Source: Pyrenula massariospora (taxonomy: Eukaryota > Ascomycota > Eurotiomycetes > Pyrenulales > Pyrenulaceae). Taken from it: a stretch of 64,000 bases of DNA. The stretch's first letter is position 1, and each line of letters begins with the position of its first letter. Where the stretch lies: contig JAGFMI010000015.1 of assembly GCA_021030905.1 (NCBI GenBank), positions 248,001-312,000 of the forward strand, written 5' to 3'. Below the pieces are notes generated by a model. It was not told the DNA's origin. It saw nothing but the letters and a program-made list of their open reading frames with translations, and searched no databases. Shown one piece after another: positions 1-12,377 of the stretch. A program made the translations under genes and the position numbers.

Positions 1-247
1 ATTATGCAGTCAGCATCAACTAGACCGATTCAGCCAAGCAAATGCTCGATATGATGATGGCAGAGCCAGACTTTCTCGACCAGATACGCCGCTTTCATAA
101 TACATTCGCGCCTCGGCCGCCTGTAATATATCTGCTCCTCTCACGACGCCGGACGCACTTTAGACTTTTCACACTGCTGCATCGTCTGTACAACATCGAA
201 CTGATACCACTTTTGCATTGCGATTTCCCTCTGATACCCTTCCCAAC
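1..247. other. 5' flank of the CFEM gene
   Basis: This is the left edge of the window. It is a pyrimidine-rich stretch leading into the start codon of the CFEM gene at 248. Both strands carry short open frames, none with recognisable protein sequence. I see no TATA box or other clear promoter element. Confidence 0.5.
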
Positions 248-1142
248 ATGAAGTCCGCGCTCATCACTGTCGCTGCCGCCTTTGCGGGATTGGTGTCTAC
301 CCAAGGCATTCCCACATGCGCAGTAAGTCCTTCCATCGCGTACAGCTCGTCTCTTTCCTACGTCTATATCGAGATCGCGGACAAATAGAGGAGCTCCGCA
401 AGATGCTGAGATGAATTTGCCACCTTCTGCTGTCGAACAACAACGTTAGTGGGACCTGGATAAGCTTCAGCGAATGCAGTCTCATCTGAGGACGACTGCG
501 CCAGCTCGATAAGCTTCAGACCGACCACAGGCAATTTTCAACACATTAGAGAGTGTACCTCGCTGACCTCTTCAAACCCAGTCCGCCTGCCTAGCGAACC
601 TTCCCGCAAACTGCAATGGCGACCCCAAGTGCATATGCACATCCAACCAATTCATTCAAAGCATAACGTGCTGTGTCGTCGCACACTGCCCCAACCCAGC
701 TGATGTCGAAGGCAAGTTTTTCCTCTCCCCAAGCTTCATTTCGTTACTATGATGTTGACTGTTCTATCTAGCGACCGCCAATTATGCCCTTTCGATTTGT
801 AAACCCGCCGGTGTCTCCTCTCTCCCATCTTCCGCAAACTGCGCCAGCACAAGTGCTCCTGCTAGCAGCTCCAGCGCTAGCGGTGATGGAACAATGTCCC
901 TCATGAGCAGCTCAGTCACCACAACCGGCAGCAGCGCTTCTGCTACCTCGTCAGGCAATGGCAATCCTGGTGGACAAGGCGCTTCTGGTGGAGGCACTGG
1001 GGGGTCTGCCGAGTCCGCGACTGCCCCTGGGAATGCTGGTGCATCATCAGCAAGTCCGGGGGTTGCACCAACAAAAGCTCCATTTATGCAGGGTCTGGGG
1101 TTGATGGGGGCGGCTGCTGGAGCCGCGATGGCTGTCTTGTGA
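248..1142 (+). CDS. CFEM-domain GPI-anchored surface protein
   Basis: Proposed exons are 248-322, 582-711 and 772-1142, giving a protein of about 191 residues. It opens with a signal peptide (MKSALITVAAAFAGLVSTQG) and continues directly into a CFEM domain: PTCA, SAC, ANC, KCIC, TCC, AHC and SIC supply eight regularly spaced Cys plus one extra. A Ser/Thr/Gly-rich stalk follows, then a hydrophobic C-terminus (GLMGAAAGAAMAVL) typical of a GPI-anchor signal. CFEM proteins sit in the fungal plasma membrane or wall, and some bind haem or act in host contact; which applies here is not visible. The second intron (712-771) starts with GC (AAG|GCAAGT) and not GT. The frame is kept across both introns, which supports the model. 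The first intron, at 259 bases, is long for this genome and could hide an alternative exon. Confidence 0.85.
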
Positions 1143-2083
1143 GGAAAGAAACAAAGCAGTAGAGACAGACGGACAGGGTTGGATTCGATTTATGTCCAGG
1201 GCATGGTGCTTTGAGGAATTTAGGGCCTCGCGATATATTGACCGTCTGCACAGCATGTATTGAAGGAATTCTAATTTCGGGCATACCCTTTTCTTTTCTC
1301 AGAATATAACTCACGTCAGGCGATCTCATACAAGCTGCCATTTTATTCTGGATATCAACGCTCCCTCGACGTTTCTAACAACCTTGTCGAGCTCACTTTC
1401 CCAACCCCTTACATTGCGACACGAGGCAACATGGCCAGCTTCCAAACAGAAATGTTCAATGTTTGTCTGCTATGGACGTACTCTGTTCCAGATCCCGCTA
1501 GTTACTGGTAGCAATATGCTGCGGCAAAAATCTGAGAGGGGCAGATCATATAACGTTTGCTTTCCCTGACTATCTACCCCTAGGTTATGATCAACGGGTT
1601 TCGCGCATGAGGATTTCACCTTGTGTGGACGATCCGAAGCGCTTAGCCCAAGGCTCTTCAACAGAAATTTTGTATATTATTCGACATCGAACTCAGAGGA
1701 TTATCTATGATATCTTTCTCCTCTCTCAGAACTTCATCTAGTCTCTATTTCCAGGTGTACATATTTATTCGTACCTTTTTCCACTCCATGCCCAACTGCC
1801 TTCGGTACGGGCTCAGGTGTCTTGCCTCTATGAAGTAGCACATCGAAGTAGAAGACGACATTGGTGCAAGATTTGAAGGTCTTTGTCCAAAGTGAGGCCC
1901 ACGATTTCCACTCTTCCATGCATAGATTATGGATTCTTCCTCGGCCACTTTCGGTACTGCATTCGCCATGGAGTTTCCCTTGCACGCTGCACACAAGGCC
2001 CCATAGGTAGCTCGGCCAGACGGAAAAGCCCACAATATTGTGCACCTTTGATCCTCATGAAATCCAATATAGATCTTCCCACC
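1143..2083. other. Intergenic, convergent 3' ends
   Basis: This lies between the 3' end of the CFEM gene (+) and the 3' end of the ILM1-family gene (-). It holds only short frames on both strands with no recognisable protein, and should contain the two 3' untranslated regions. Confidence 0.55.
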
Positions 2084-2773
2084 TCATTCCTCCTTCTCTC
2101 CCTCCTCCTCCCTCCTCCTACCAAACTCCACGGCCAACCCCCGACTCTCCTCCCTCAGCACCGTATACAGATACCCCCAGAACATCATCTCGAGGAACAA
2201 ACACGTAAACACCACCCTATTCACCAGCACACCAAATCCAACCCCCAGCCCCAAATCCTCCAGCGGATCGTCCTCCTCCTCCCCCCCTCGATACCGCAGG
2301 CTGACAAGATAAATCCCCGCCACCCCCAACGCGCACCCAATCGTCTGCGCTCCGGCGAGCAGCATCCAGGAGCCCAGCGCCTGGCCGGCAAGAGACGTGT
2401 GGATGCGGGCGGTGGGGACGCGGCGGTCCTGGACGAGGGCGGCGGAGGCGGAGATCTGGGAGGAGAAGGTGAAGTGGAGCAGGGCGAGGGAGGCGAGGGT
2501 GAGGGCGAGGAGGCCGGTTAGCGGGGAGGGGGCGGTGAGGTGGGTGGTTGTTGTGTCGGGCTGTTGTGGGGGGTGGGAGTTAGTTTGGGCCTTTGGCGGA
2601 TGTGTATAGGATTATGAGGGAAATGGGGGACGGACAATGTGCATGGCTTCCCCCAGGATCCAGACAAAGGGGCCATTTTGGAGGGTGGATGGGTTGTAGA
2701 GAAGGTAGTAGGCGATGGTGAGGAGGCAGAGGGAATGGGTCCGGAGGAGGAGCGTGGAGGAAAGGAGAGCCAT
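2084..2773 (-). CDS. ILM1: ILM1-family membrane protein
   Basis: Two exons on the minus strand, 2773-2636 and 2560-2084, are joined in phase 0 across a 75-base intron with a CTAAC branch site. The product is about 204 residues, the usual family length. It begins MALLSSTLLLRTHSLCLLTI and contains NPSTLQNGPFVWILGEAM, resembling the conserved start of fungal 'increased loss of mitochondrial DNA 1' proteins. Several hydrophobic segments follow (LLALTLASLALLHFTF, MLLAGAQTIGCALGVAGIYL, NRVVFTCLFLEMMFWGYLYT), and the tail is charged and Glu/Arg-rich (FGRRREEEGEKEE). Yeast Ilm1 is an ER membrane protein linked to mitochondrial DNA maintenance; its molecular role is unknown. I chose the Met at 2773 because homologues start there, although an upstream in-frame Met exists at 2938. 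Confidence 0.82.
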
Positions 2774-3662
2774 GGTCAAGGGACGAGGTTGAAAGAGGAG
2801 GGAAACCTCGGGCTCAGAATTTTCTATTGTCCCTTCCCAAATTTCAGAAGGAGAGTTGTTGCCGCAGTCCGCAAAGTCGGAGCGTAAGATGGTACCTCGA
2901 AGAGCTGGGAGAGGTCCGATTGGCTCCGCTCCTGTCACGTTTCACGGCCCTCGTCAGTCCAGACAAAGTTCTGTGATAGTTGTTGGTTCGCACAGGTACG
3001 AGTATCTAGCAAGCAATGTCATTAGGCAAGCATTTCACCATTTACAAAGAGACTTACAAAAGTCTAAAGATCAAAACTTACAGGGAACTAAGTTCAGGAT
3101 CCTCCTCTAGACTCATGCGGTCAGCTACGGTCAGGTTGAAGAAGTTTTGCAATGATTGTATTTAGTTGGGATCTCGCATAGTCTAAAGAAAAAGCAGTCA
3201 ACACAAGCGTCCGCTTGGGACACCCGCCCTTGACCGCTCAAAAAGCAACTCCGTTTCCTCCGTCGCCCTCCAGCTATCGGGTATTACCGAGCTTTGCATC
3301 GGTGTACAAACAAGATAGAAATATGGGGCAGGAGATTCAAAGGGACTTCAGAAGCTGTGCAAATTCAACGCATGAAGGGTGAGATTTCGCGGGAAGAGGC
3401 TTTGGGGAAAAGAGTATCTGTTTAGGATTGCACTCTGATCTGCTTGCTTCATAGTCGCTTAGCTGTAGAAGAATCACCGCTGGAAGCAGATCAAAATCAA
3501 AGGAAAGGAGATGTCCATCCGACGAACATGGCCCGCTACTCTTTCTAGCTCAAGAAAACATTGCGATCGGCTTTACAATGCCATTGGCTTTGCCGCCTAT
3601 ATTCCACCGTCAAAGTAGGATTGCCTGGCATTGTTGCCCATCACCTAGAACAGAGATCAGAT
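2774..3662. other. Intergenic, ILM1 promoter side and 14-3-3 3' side
   Basis: Both neighbours are read from the minus strand, so this stretch should hold the 3' untranslated region of the 14-3-3 gene and the promoter of the ILM1-family gene. Only short frames without recognisable products are seen. Confidence 0.5.
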
Positions 3663-4972
3663 CTAGGACGCAGCTGGAGCCTCCTCGGTCTTCTCCTCAG
3701 CAGCTGGGGCGTCAGTCTTCGGCTCCGCTGGCTTGTCCTCCTTGGGTGCTTCAGCACCTGATGGTGCAGCCTCAGGTTCACCACCATCCGAGGATGTCCA
3801 CAATGTCAAGTTGTCGCGGAGGAGCTGCATGATGAGGGTGCTGTCCCGGTAGGACTCTTCTGAAAGAGAGTCAAGTTCTGCGATCGCATCGTCGAAGGCT
3901 TGCTTGGCAAGGTGGCAGGCGCGATCTGGCGAGTTCAAGATCTCGTAATAAAAGACCGAGAAGTTTAGAGCAAGACCCAGGCGGATGGGGTGAGTCGGCG
4001 TGAGCTCAGTCTGCGCAACATCGGTAGCGTTCTATGCAAACGCTGTGAGCTAAGGTCTGTGGAATGTTCAGGGTCATGATTCTACGCACCTTGTAAGCCT
4101 CGTGTGCAGCAGTTGCGGCAGTCTTGCGCTTTTCACCAGAGGCAAATTCGGCGAGGTAACGGTGATAATCACCTTTCCTAAAGGCATAATACTGTTAGCA
4201 AACCATTCACGCGGGATGAGCGGGAGCGCCAAGAGAGACAAACATTTTGTGGTAGAAGACCTTGGATTCACCCGATTCAGCCTTAGGGATGAGAGACTGA
4301 TCCAGGACATCGAGAACATCTTGGCAGACTTTCTCGAGCTCGGTCTCGATCTTTTGACGGTAATCGCGGATGGTGCCGACGTGCTTGTCAGAACCCTTGG
4401 ATTCCTCCTTTTGCTCAATGGACGAAATGATTCGCCAGGAGGCACGTCTTGTTCCCACGACGTTTTTGTAGGCCACGGAAAGAAGGTTACGCTCATCAAC
4501 AGTGAGCTCGCCACCAATCTAAGACGATGTCAGAGACTAAGCAATGACTAGGCGAGGGTTGGATTTTCTGGGTGAATAGGCGCATACATTTGCGACTTCC
4601 TGTTAAGACGTCAGCATTCAGCAACGCATCCAGGCAACTTAATACTATAGCTGACCTTCATGTATGTGACCATTTCTATAACAATGTCAGTCCAATCATT
4701 GTACGTGAGCGGGTAATGGAGGCTCACCATCATAGCGTTCGGCTTGCTCGCAGAGCCTCGCCAGGAAGGTTTTGCTATCGGGGTGTCAATCAATACGTTG
4801 CGACAAGATTCCAGAACATGGATCGATACCTTTCACGCTATGGAGCAAACGAACGTCAGCCGTCTCTGTCTTATCAAATTGGCCTTGAAAGCAGATGGCG
4901 CAGGAAGCGACGGGGGCAGAACTGTTTGCGCACGCCGCGGGCTTGTTGAGAGACACTCACCTCAGTCGTCAT
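3663..4972 (-). CDS. 14-3-3 protein
   Basis: Eight exons on the minus strand: 4972-4961, 4837-4830, 4774-4728, 4675-4656, 4599-4588, 4518-4244, 4177-4090 and 4031-3663. They keep frame throughout and give 276 residues. The protein starts [19 protein letters not shown] and contains [51 protein letters not shown] and [19 protein letters not shown], all signature 14-3-3 segments including Lys, Arg, Arg and Tyr of the phosphopeptide pocket. The C-terminal tail ([18 protein letters not shown] onward) is acidic and Pro/Ala-rich. 14-3-3 proteins are cytoplasmic dimers that bind phosphoserine/threonine clients and control signalling, cell cycle and metabolism. Exon 2 is only 8 bases and exon 5 only 12; both are fixed by exact match to the conserved MTTERE..KTF and [14 protein letters not shown] stretches. 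Confidence 0.95.
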
Positions 4973-6446
4973 GATTGTGACACGCGAAAAACGAATGCGG
5001 ACTTCAGGGGGACAGCAGACTGAATGGGGTCGTCGATGGTGGATGATTTGTTGATGTGCGTGGTAGAATTGGTGGGATTGCAGTAAATGACAAGGGAGGT
5101 GGATGATGAGGTGGTTTGGGGAGCGCGGCTTCCTTTCACTTAGCTACTAGTGACGCCTGGCCAACTGAGCCCCGATTAGGAGTGTTTGGCAACAACCCTG
5201 GTCAACGGTGCGATCAATGCACTCTCCTCCCCAAGCCTGGACACAATTGGGATGTGATTCTTTCAGGCTCACCGGCAATCAAGTTCAGAGGAAACGCCGC
5301 GCTATCTCAGAGTTATCTTCGCATCTGGGCCTTGAGCAGCGCATTACCCTCACGCACGTGACGCTCCTGTTTCAGCCAATTCGCATCACGCAATCTTACT
5401 GTTTATCTCCATGGTGAGGCCTCAAGATGTCCACTTTATGCTCTCATCTGCTCTTCCAATTGAATTCCAAATAGCTGCCCAGCTTTACGCGATTCGTACC
5501 TACGATGATCAATACACGTGTCTGTATTCCCTTCTTTCCCATCCCCCACCTATGCCACAACGACACCTGGAAGGACACCGTAGCTGCGTTTACTAGCTAC
5601 CTGGCTTGTTCAATCAAATCTCAAGAGGAAAATCATCTCCCTAACAGGCTTTTATGTGTAACATGTTCAACATATTTTCCCTCATGTCTCATCGGGATTA
5701 TGTTAGGTCAGAAGCCTTTGATTGTGAGCATTCCATATTGGCGGCTATTACCTATCACAACCAGAAATTACGAAACATTTGATAGCAACATTGGGAGATT
5801 TGCAGAATGTTTTTACGTGAATTATGCTGTCGTCCATCGGATGAGCCCCTTCGAGTATCTTCCTGGCGTCTCTGTGGGAAGCGGACAGACGCTTGGGAAG
5901 ACAATCAAGAGTTGTTCGGCCTTCGCGACTTCGAACATTCATCCAAAGACGTGGCGCGTCCTCAGAAGTACTTTTGCTTAAAGCGTAGAGAGAGGAGCAG
6001 TGATCGGATACGTCAGAATGAAATCATTGCTGTCCTTGAGAAGCATTGACATCCTCGCCAACAGTATTCAAACGAGACTACAGACAAGTTCAAAATGTAG
6101 CATCTCTTAACCCAATGACAATAATAGAACAATAAATCGGTGGCCGAATAAAAACCATGCCTTTGAGATGTGCGGAATCCGGCCGCCTTGTCATCGTCAT
6201 CCCCTGCACGGACCGGGGAAGGTGGCTTCGAAATGTTTCGACATCTCGGGACCTGCGCCAAGGTACAAATGACACGCTGTGCCCATGGACTTTTTGCTCC
6301 ACATGCGCCAAACATGAACTGGACGGTCACTTTGGCTTCGCATTGTCAATCATTTAGTTCTTAATCTCAAGCATTTCATGCAGCCTTCTGTGGGTGCGCC
6401 CCGGGTTTAGATCCTCTTGAACATTCACAGCCTTTCTATCCGGAGA
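4973..6446. other. Intergenic, divergent promoters of 14-3-3 and SERCA genes
   Basis: This is a 1.5 kb region between two divergently read genes. It should carry both promoters and leaders. Frames of up to about 158 codons exist on the plus strand (5505-5981) but show no domain, no conserved motif and no partner exon, so I do not call them. Confidence 0.5.
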
Positions 6447-9400
6447 ATGGAGAATTCATTTTTATCTACTCCTTCGGAAGTCACTGCAAACTTCGGCGTC
6501 AAAGAAAATACCGGCTTGTCGAGCACACAGGTGGCAGACCAGAGAAAAAAGCATGGCCCAAATGGTAGAGTCCCTGGCCTTCGAGATGAGCTGCAGTCAC
6601 TGACTACATCTTGCAGCGCTACCCGAAGATCCTCCCACACCTTTGTGGCAGCTTGTCCTAGAACAGTTCAAAGATCAACTCGTTATTATATTGTTAGGAT
6701 CAGCTGCTATATCGTTCTTCCTAGCGCTGTTCGAAGAAGGTGACGACTGGACAGCGTTCGTTGATCCGGTAGTAGTACGTGGACCCTAAAGCTTTGGTTA
6801 CTCTTGGTTGACTCTCTGGCGCAGATTTTGACCATCTTAATACTTAATTCGATCGTCGGAGTATCACAAGAAAGCAGTGCAGAGAAGGCAATTGCTGCAT
6901 TACAAGAGTATTCCGCGAATGTAGCTACGGTTACCCGGGATGGGGTGGTTCAGAAAATCAAGGCAGATGACCTCGTCCCCGGAGATGTGGTCACAGTGGC
7001 TGTAGGCGACAGAATACCGGCCGATTGTCGACTTTTGTCGATCCAGAGCAACGCATTCCAAGTTGACCAGGCCATCCTAACGGGCGAGAGTGAGAGCGTG
7101 AGCAAAGAATGTGCGGCGATCAAAGATTCCAACGCTGTCAAGCAAGATCAAATCAATATTCTGTTTTCGGGGACGACTGTGGTTACTGGCCATGCGAAAG
7201 CAATTGTTGTTCTTACTGGAGGCAAGACTGCAATCGGCGATATCCATCAGAGTATTACTTCCCAGATATCCGAGCCAACGCCACTCAAAGAGAAGCTCAA
7301 CGACTTTGGGGACATGCTTGCGAAAGTTATAACAGTGATTTGTATTCTTGTGTGGCTAATCAACATTCGGCATTTCTCCGACCCAGCACACGGAAGTTGG
7401 ACCAAAGGTGCAATCTATTACCTGAAAATAGCAGTGTCATTAGGTGTCGCTGCGATACCTGAAGGCTTGGCGGTAGTTATCACGACCTGCTTGGCATTAG
7501 GGACTCGCAAAATGGCTGCGAAGAATGCGGTTGTCCGAAGCTTGCCTTCCGTGGAAACGCTGGGAAGCTGTAGCGTGATTTGTTCTGACAAGACAGGCAC
7601 ATTGACCACGAATCAGATGAGTGCAGAAAAGATCGTCTACCTTAATTCAGAAGGAGACGATCTTTCTGAAATTGATGTTGAGGGAACCACTTTTGCACCC
7701 GAAGGAAGACTACTTCAAGACAATGAGGTTTTGGTGAATCCTGCGGCAAGATCAGCAATGATACGGCAATTGGCTGAAGTCTTAGCTCTCTGCAACGAAG
7801 CTCGACTTTCTTACGATGAAAAGAATGGCACCTATGGCAATATTGGTGAACCGACGGAAGGTGCTCTGCGTGCTCTAGTTGAGAAGATTGGTGTCGAGGA
7901 TCCCAACATTGGTCAAGCCCGCCACCATCAACCAATCCACAATCGTCTGCATTTCGCGAGTGGTCATTACGAGTCCAGAATGCCTCTGCAAGGCGTATAC
8001 GAATTTTCTCGAGACCGCAAAAGCATGTCTGTACTTGCTGGAGAAGGCGAGCATCAGAAGCTCCTCGTTAAGGGAGCACCAGAATCCATTCTTGAACGGT
8101 GTACCCACGCATTGCTTGGCTTTGATGGTAAGCGGGTACCTCTCACCAAACGACATCTCGCATTACTCAATGACGAGGTAACACTGTACGGCGAGCGAGG
8201 TCTCCGTGTGATCGCGATAGCGTCGATCTCAAATCCCACAGACCCACTTCTAAAGAAGGCTAAGACAACTTCCGACTATTACAAGCTGGAGCAGAACATG
8301 ACTCTTATATCTTTGATTGGCATGCTCGATCCTCCTAGACCAGAGGTCAGGGCGTCAATAGCCAAATGCAAAGAGGCTGGGATTCGTGTCATCGTCATTA
8401 CCGGAGATAACAAGGCCACTGCGGAAACTATCTGCAGGCAGATAGGTGTCTTTCGAGCAAATGAAGATGTTGACGGCAAATCATATACTGGCCGGGAATT
8501 TGACATGTTATCACCCCCGGAGCAGTTGGCTGTCGCCAAGAGGGCTTCTTTGTTCTCGAGAACTGAGCCAACACATAAATCTCGCCTAGTCGACCTACTT
8601 CAGTCCACGGGTGAGGTGGTTGCGATGACGGGGGATGGAGTAAACGATGCGCCGGCTCTCAAGAAGTCCGACATTGGTGTTGCAATGGGCACGGGCACCG
8701 ACGTGGCGAAGCTAGCCGCTGATATGGTCCTTGCAGATGATAATTTTGCCACCATTGAGCTTGCGGTGGAAGAAGGCCGCTCAATATACAGCAACACACA
8801 GCAATTTATCCGCTACCTTATTTCGAGCAATATTGGAGAGGTTGTCTCTATCTTCTTGACGGCCGCTCTTGGCATGCCCGAAGCGTTGATACCTGTCCAG
8901 CTCTTATGGGTGAATCTTGTGACTGATGGTCTACCTGCGACGGCCCTTTCATTCAACCCGCCAGACCATGACGTGATGCGCCGGCCCCCGAGGAAGCGCG
9001 ATGAGGCGCTTGTGGGTGGTTGGCTGTTCTTCCGGTATATGGTGATTGGGACGTATGTGGGAGTTGCCACTGTCGGCGGATATGCCTGGTGGTTCATGTT
9101 CAACCCGGCCGGCCCGCAGATTTCGCTCTGGCAACTGACACATTTCCACCGCTGCAGCAACGCGTTCCCCGAGATTGGTTGCCAGATGTTTACCAACGAC
9201 ATGAGCAAGTCAGCATCCACGGTGTCGCTTTCGATCCTGGTCGTGATTGAGATGCTGAATGCCATGAATGCTCTCTCAAGCTCCGAGTCTCTTCTCACCT
9301 TACCCCTGTGGGACAACATGGTATTGGTCTATGCCATTACGTTGTCCATGGTCCTCCACTTTGCAATCTTGTACGTGCCGTTCCTTCAGGCCTTGTTCAG

Positions 9401-9584
9401 CATCCTCCCCCTAGGCTGGAGCGAATGGAGGGCAGTCATGTTCATCAGCTTGCCGGTGATATTCATCGACGAGGCGCTGAAGTTCTTCGAGCGTCGGCTA
9501 TTTGTCAAACCGGCCACCACCATTGCCCGACGGATGTCAGGTCTCAGCTTTGAGGCAAATGGGGGGATAAAGAAGATTTTGTAG
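6447..9584 (+). CDS. SERCA-type P-type Ca2+ ATPase (NCA-1-like)
   Basis: Exons 6447-6564, 6617-6774 and 6825-9584 give 1011 residues, close to SERCA length. This pump moves Ca2+ from cytosol into the ER using ATP. Visible motifs are the actuator TGES (178-181), PEGL in transmembrane helix 4 with the Ca2+-ligand Glu (about 305), the phosphorylation site [12 protein letters not shown] with Asp347, and the hinge [18 protein letters not shown]. The N-terminal [19 protein letters not shown] and [18 protein letters not shown] are typical of fungal SERCA, not of PMR1 or vacuolar PMC1 pumps. The C-terminus is -KKIL, a canonical dilysine ER-retrieval signal on the cytosolic side. The start at 6447 ([12 protein letters not shown]) matches family starts; an upstream in-frame Met at 6417 is less likely. 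Confidence 0.95.
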
Positions 9585-10739
9585 AGGGATGCATGATCAT
9601 AGCACTGTTCCTTGTTAGACACTACGAAGATGATGAAGTAAAAGTAGATTTTTCGCATTGACGCATAACGTCGCGAGACTATAGCCTGCCACAGGATAGA
9701 GAAGACAGCGGCGCATTGGCCCGATGCAATGTTCCTGCATCATCGTCAAACGGCAGATGCGATTTGACGATACCCATCTGTCCCGCCTGAATGCCTAACT
9801 GTCTGACAATGATGAAGTCGGGCGGCAACAACGCTGCGGCTGGCGTGCCCCCGGCCCCGTGCAGAGAGTATCAACAGTCTTGTTGCTACCGCCAGAACGC
9901 CTTGTGGTCGGCGAGTGGTGGAGTCGCACGCTTTTCGTGCCCAGCCCGCACCACCACCACCAACAGCGCTCCTCGCAGATGGCGGTGGTGTATATGTAGT
10001 CAATTGCAAAGGCGACAGGTCAGCTGCAGCTGATGTGGACACCGGTCTATGGCCGGCGATGCAGACGTTAGCTGATCCCACACCAACGCACGCGCCCTGT
10101 TTCCCCGAACCTCGCCATCGATCCCGGCGCACGTCTCCGGCGGCCGCCATTTGTTCCCACCCCATTTGACTCTGGCCAGGATCGCCTCCATCCTGTGCAT
10201 CTGAAGCGAAGGGATCGCCTCAACAACCATGCTTCCCAGCAGGCGGGTACAGCGGGAGCGGGCTCACTTGCAGCCGCTAAGGATCACATGACAAAAGGGA
10301 GGGTTGGCCAGCGACCACATTGGCCCGTGGCGAGGCCCTGTCGTTTGTTTGCTCGAACACCACCGCCGCCGACTCGACATGGCGACATGGCCGCTACCTG
10401 CACCCCATGATCCTGTGCGAGAGATTGAGACCTCGACGCCCGCTGCTCGCTTCTCCCCCGTCTCTCTCCCCATGACCCTGTTCTAAATCACGAACATGCT
10501 CCTCAACACCAAACGGCCTGCCTCCCATCCGCTCTCTTGCTCGTCCCCCTTCCATACCGTTTTTTGCTCAACCCGCGGTGATCGCCGTCTCTTGTTCTTT
10601 TGTGTGCGCCTGTTGTGTTGAATCTGCTTCGACCGTGTCTGTAGCCCGGGTCGTCCACTGTTGGGTTAGATAATGGGAACAGAACCAAGGGTGCTGATAC
10701 TGAATTCTTCACGGATCATTCTTTGCCGGAAATCGTGGT
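9585..10739. other. Intergenic, upstream of the F-box-like gene
   Basis: This lies between the SERCA stop and the start of the next plus-strand gene. The middle part (about 9750-10560) is GC-rich with overlapping frames on both strands, none recognisable. It probably holds the SERCA 3' end and a long leader or promoter. Confidence 0.5.
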
Positions 10740-12377
10740 ATGGCACCCGAGCTGTACGCCTTTTCTGATGATATCCTCAAGCTCCTGCTTGACTGCCTCA
10801 CCGACGACTGGGACAAGGTTATCCCAATTGATCGGCGTGCCTACCTATCCAAAGAAAGCTTCATACAGCCTCCTCCAGTAACCTCATCCGGGCAGAGCTG
10901 GCTTACTTCCATAGGGAATTTCAGGAGATCATGCAGGCGATTTGCGGGGCTTGGAGCACCATACCAGTGGAGCAGAATAACGACGCGATATTCCCTCAGT
11001 GGCTTTAGAAGGCTAGACCAGATCTCCCGAAGCCAGGATTTGGTACAACACACCAAAAAGTTCAGCCTCATGGTTCCGTTTTTCTATTTGACAGGTGAGA
11101 TCTCTTAAGCTACAATTAGACACATCTCTGATGTCCGCTACTCAGGCCATGAAGATATCGAGGGTTTATTTGAGCTATACAACATCAACCCTCATCATCC
11201 AGACGAGGCGTGCCGTCTCAACTCACGTCCGCTTGTTCAGAGGCGGTTTGAGCAAAAGACGCTAGTCAGCTCCGGCGACGACGTTGAGGTTCTCACCAGA
11301 GCTTTTAGGGCATTTACATCTCTCCAACATGTTCAGATTCTACCTTTGGTCGATAACGAGGACCGTGCGCTTCTCGAGCTTTTGAGGCGGCTCTCGAGGA
11401 GACAAGATTTTCCGGACGAACTTGTGCAGCTGGAATGGGCTCCAGCATGCTACCACACGGTCAAGGGTCTCGGGAGAGCTTTAGCCCAAGGGCTCAGCCA
11501 TGACTCGTTGTTCCACAAATTCTCAGCCCCTCTGCTCAACTCTAATTCTGCGGCTGCATTATTAAGCGGACCGCAGCTACCGGCTTCCCATTTGGCTCAG
11601 CGGCTTACTTGTCTAGAGATCCAATTCGAGGCCGAGCCCCACCTGCGTGAGCACATTCTTGGCTTGTCTGAGCTTTTTGAAGGTCTTTTCAAAGCAACTC
11701 CGAATATGCAACTAGTCCATATCGGATTCCCCTCAGGCGATCCGCTCGACATTCGGTTAGACCATATTTTCCACCAAGTCCAGTGGAAAAGTTTGCGAGT
11801 CTTCGGCATACAATCTTGGCGTCTAAATGCTGATGAAATCATCGACATGGCTGTGCGTCATTCTGGGAGCCTGCGAGGGCTCCGATTACGCGACGTATTG
11901 TTAAATCAGGGGAGCCGATGGAAGGACGTTCTCTCCGCATTGAGGGCTGAAATGCAGGCGCTTGACTGGATTAGTTTGCGAAGAATTGACTACGCTACAC
12001 ACTTTGATGAGATGATGCAGGGAACAGAGATACTTGATATCGATCTTTACCCCAGCTCCGAGACTACGAGTGACAGCGAGGACGAGATCTTAGGCCCAAA
12101 TGGAGATTATCATGATAGCGAAGAAGGTTCCTTACACGAGGACTCGGAGGAAGACATTGAAGATGATCAGTCGGACCATCTGTCAGATCACGCGTTAGAG
12201 TCGGTGAGATCTGAGTCTCCGGCTGTCACCTCTTTAACTTCCACGATGCGGTCTTTCACTCTGCAAAGTATTGCATCGATCCCAGCCGATGAGCTCGGGG
12301 ATGACGGCAAAAGCGTGGCAAGGCGCCAAATAACAAAAGCGTGGGAGCATTGGGTTATTGCACCTCGGAAGGTCTAG
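10740..12377 (+). CDS. F-box-like protein with acidic tail, function unknown
   Basis: Exons 10740-11094 and 11146-12377 keep frame and give 528 residues. The first 40 residues (FSDDILKLLLDCLTDDW) look like a weak F-box-type start, and the following RRSCRRFAGLGAPYQWSRIT resembles the second half found in fungal F-box proteins. The body is a leucine-rich helical or repeat-like region, as in F-box/LRR proteins (for example SLRGLRLRDVLLNQG and WISLRRIDYA). Near the C-terminus is a strongly acidic Ser/Asp/Glu stretch (EDSEEDIEDDQSDH) and then a basic end. If it is an F-box protein it would recruit a client to an SCF ubiquitin ligase. I did not recognise a named homologue; the F-box assignment is inference. 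Confidence 0.7.

Noticed and set aside
1883-2521. 212-codon plus-strand frame
   Set aside because: Antisense to the ILM1-family exon; the Pro- and Glu/Gly-rich runs mirror the coding strand.
5505-5981. 158-codon plus-strand frame between the 14-3-3 and SERCA genes
   Set aside because: No domain, no conserved blocks, and lies in a divergent promoter region.
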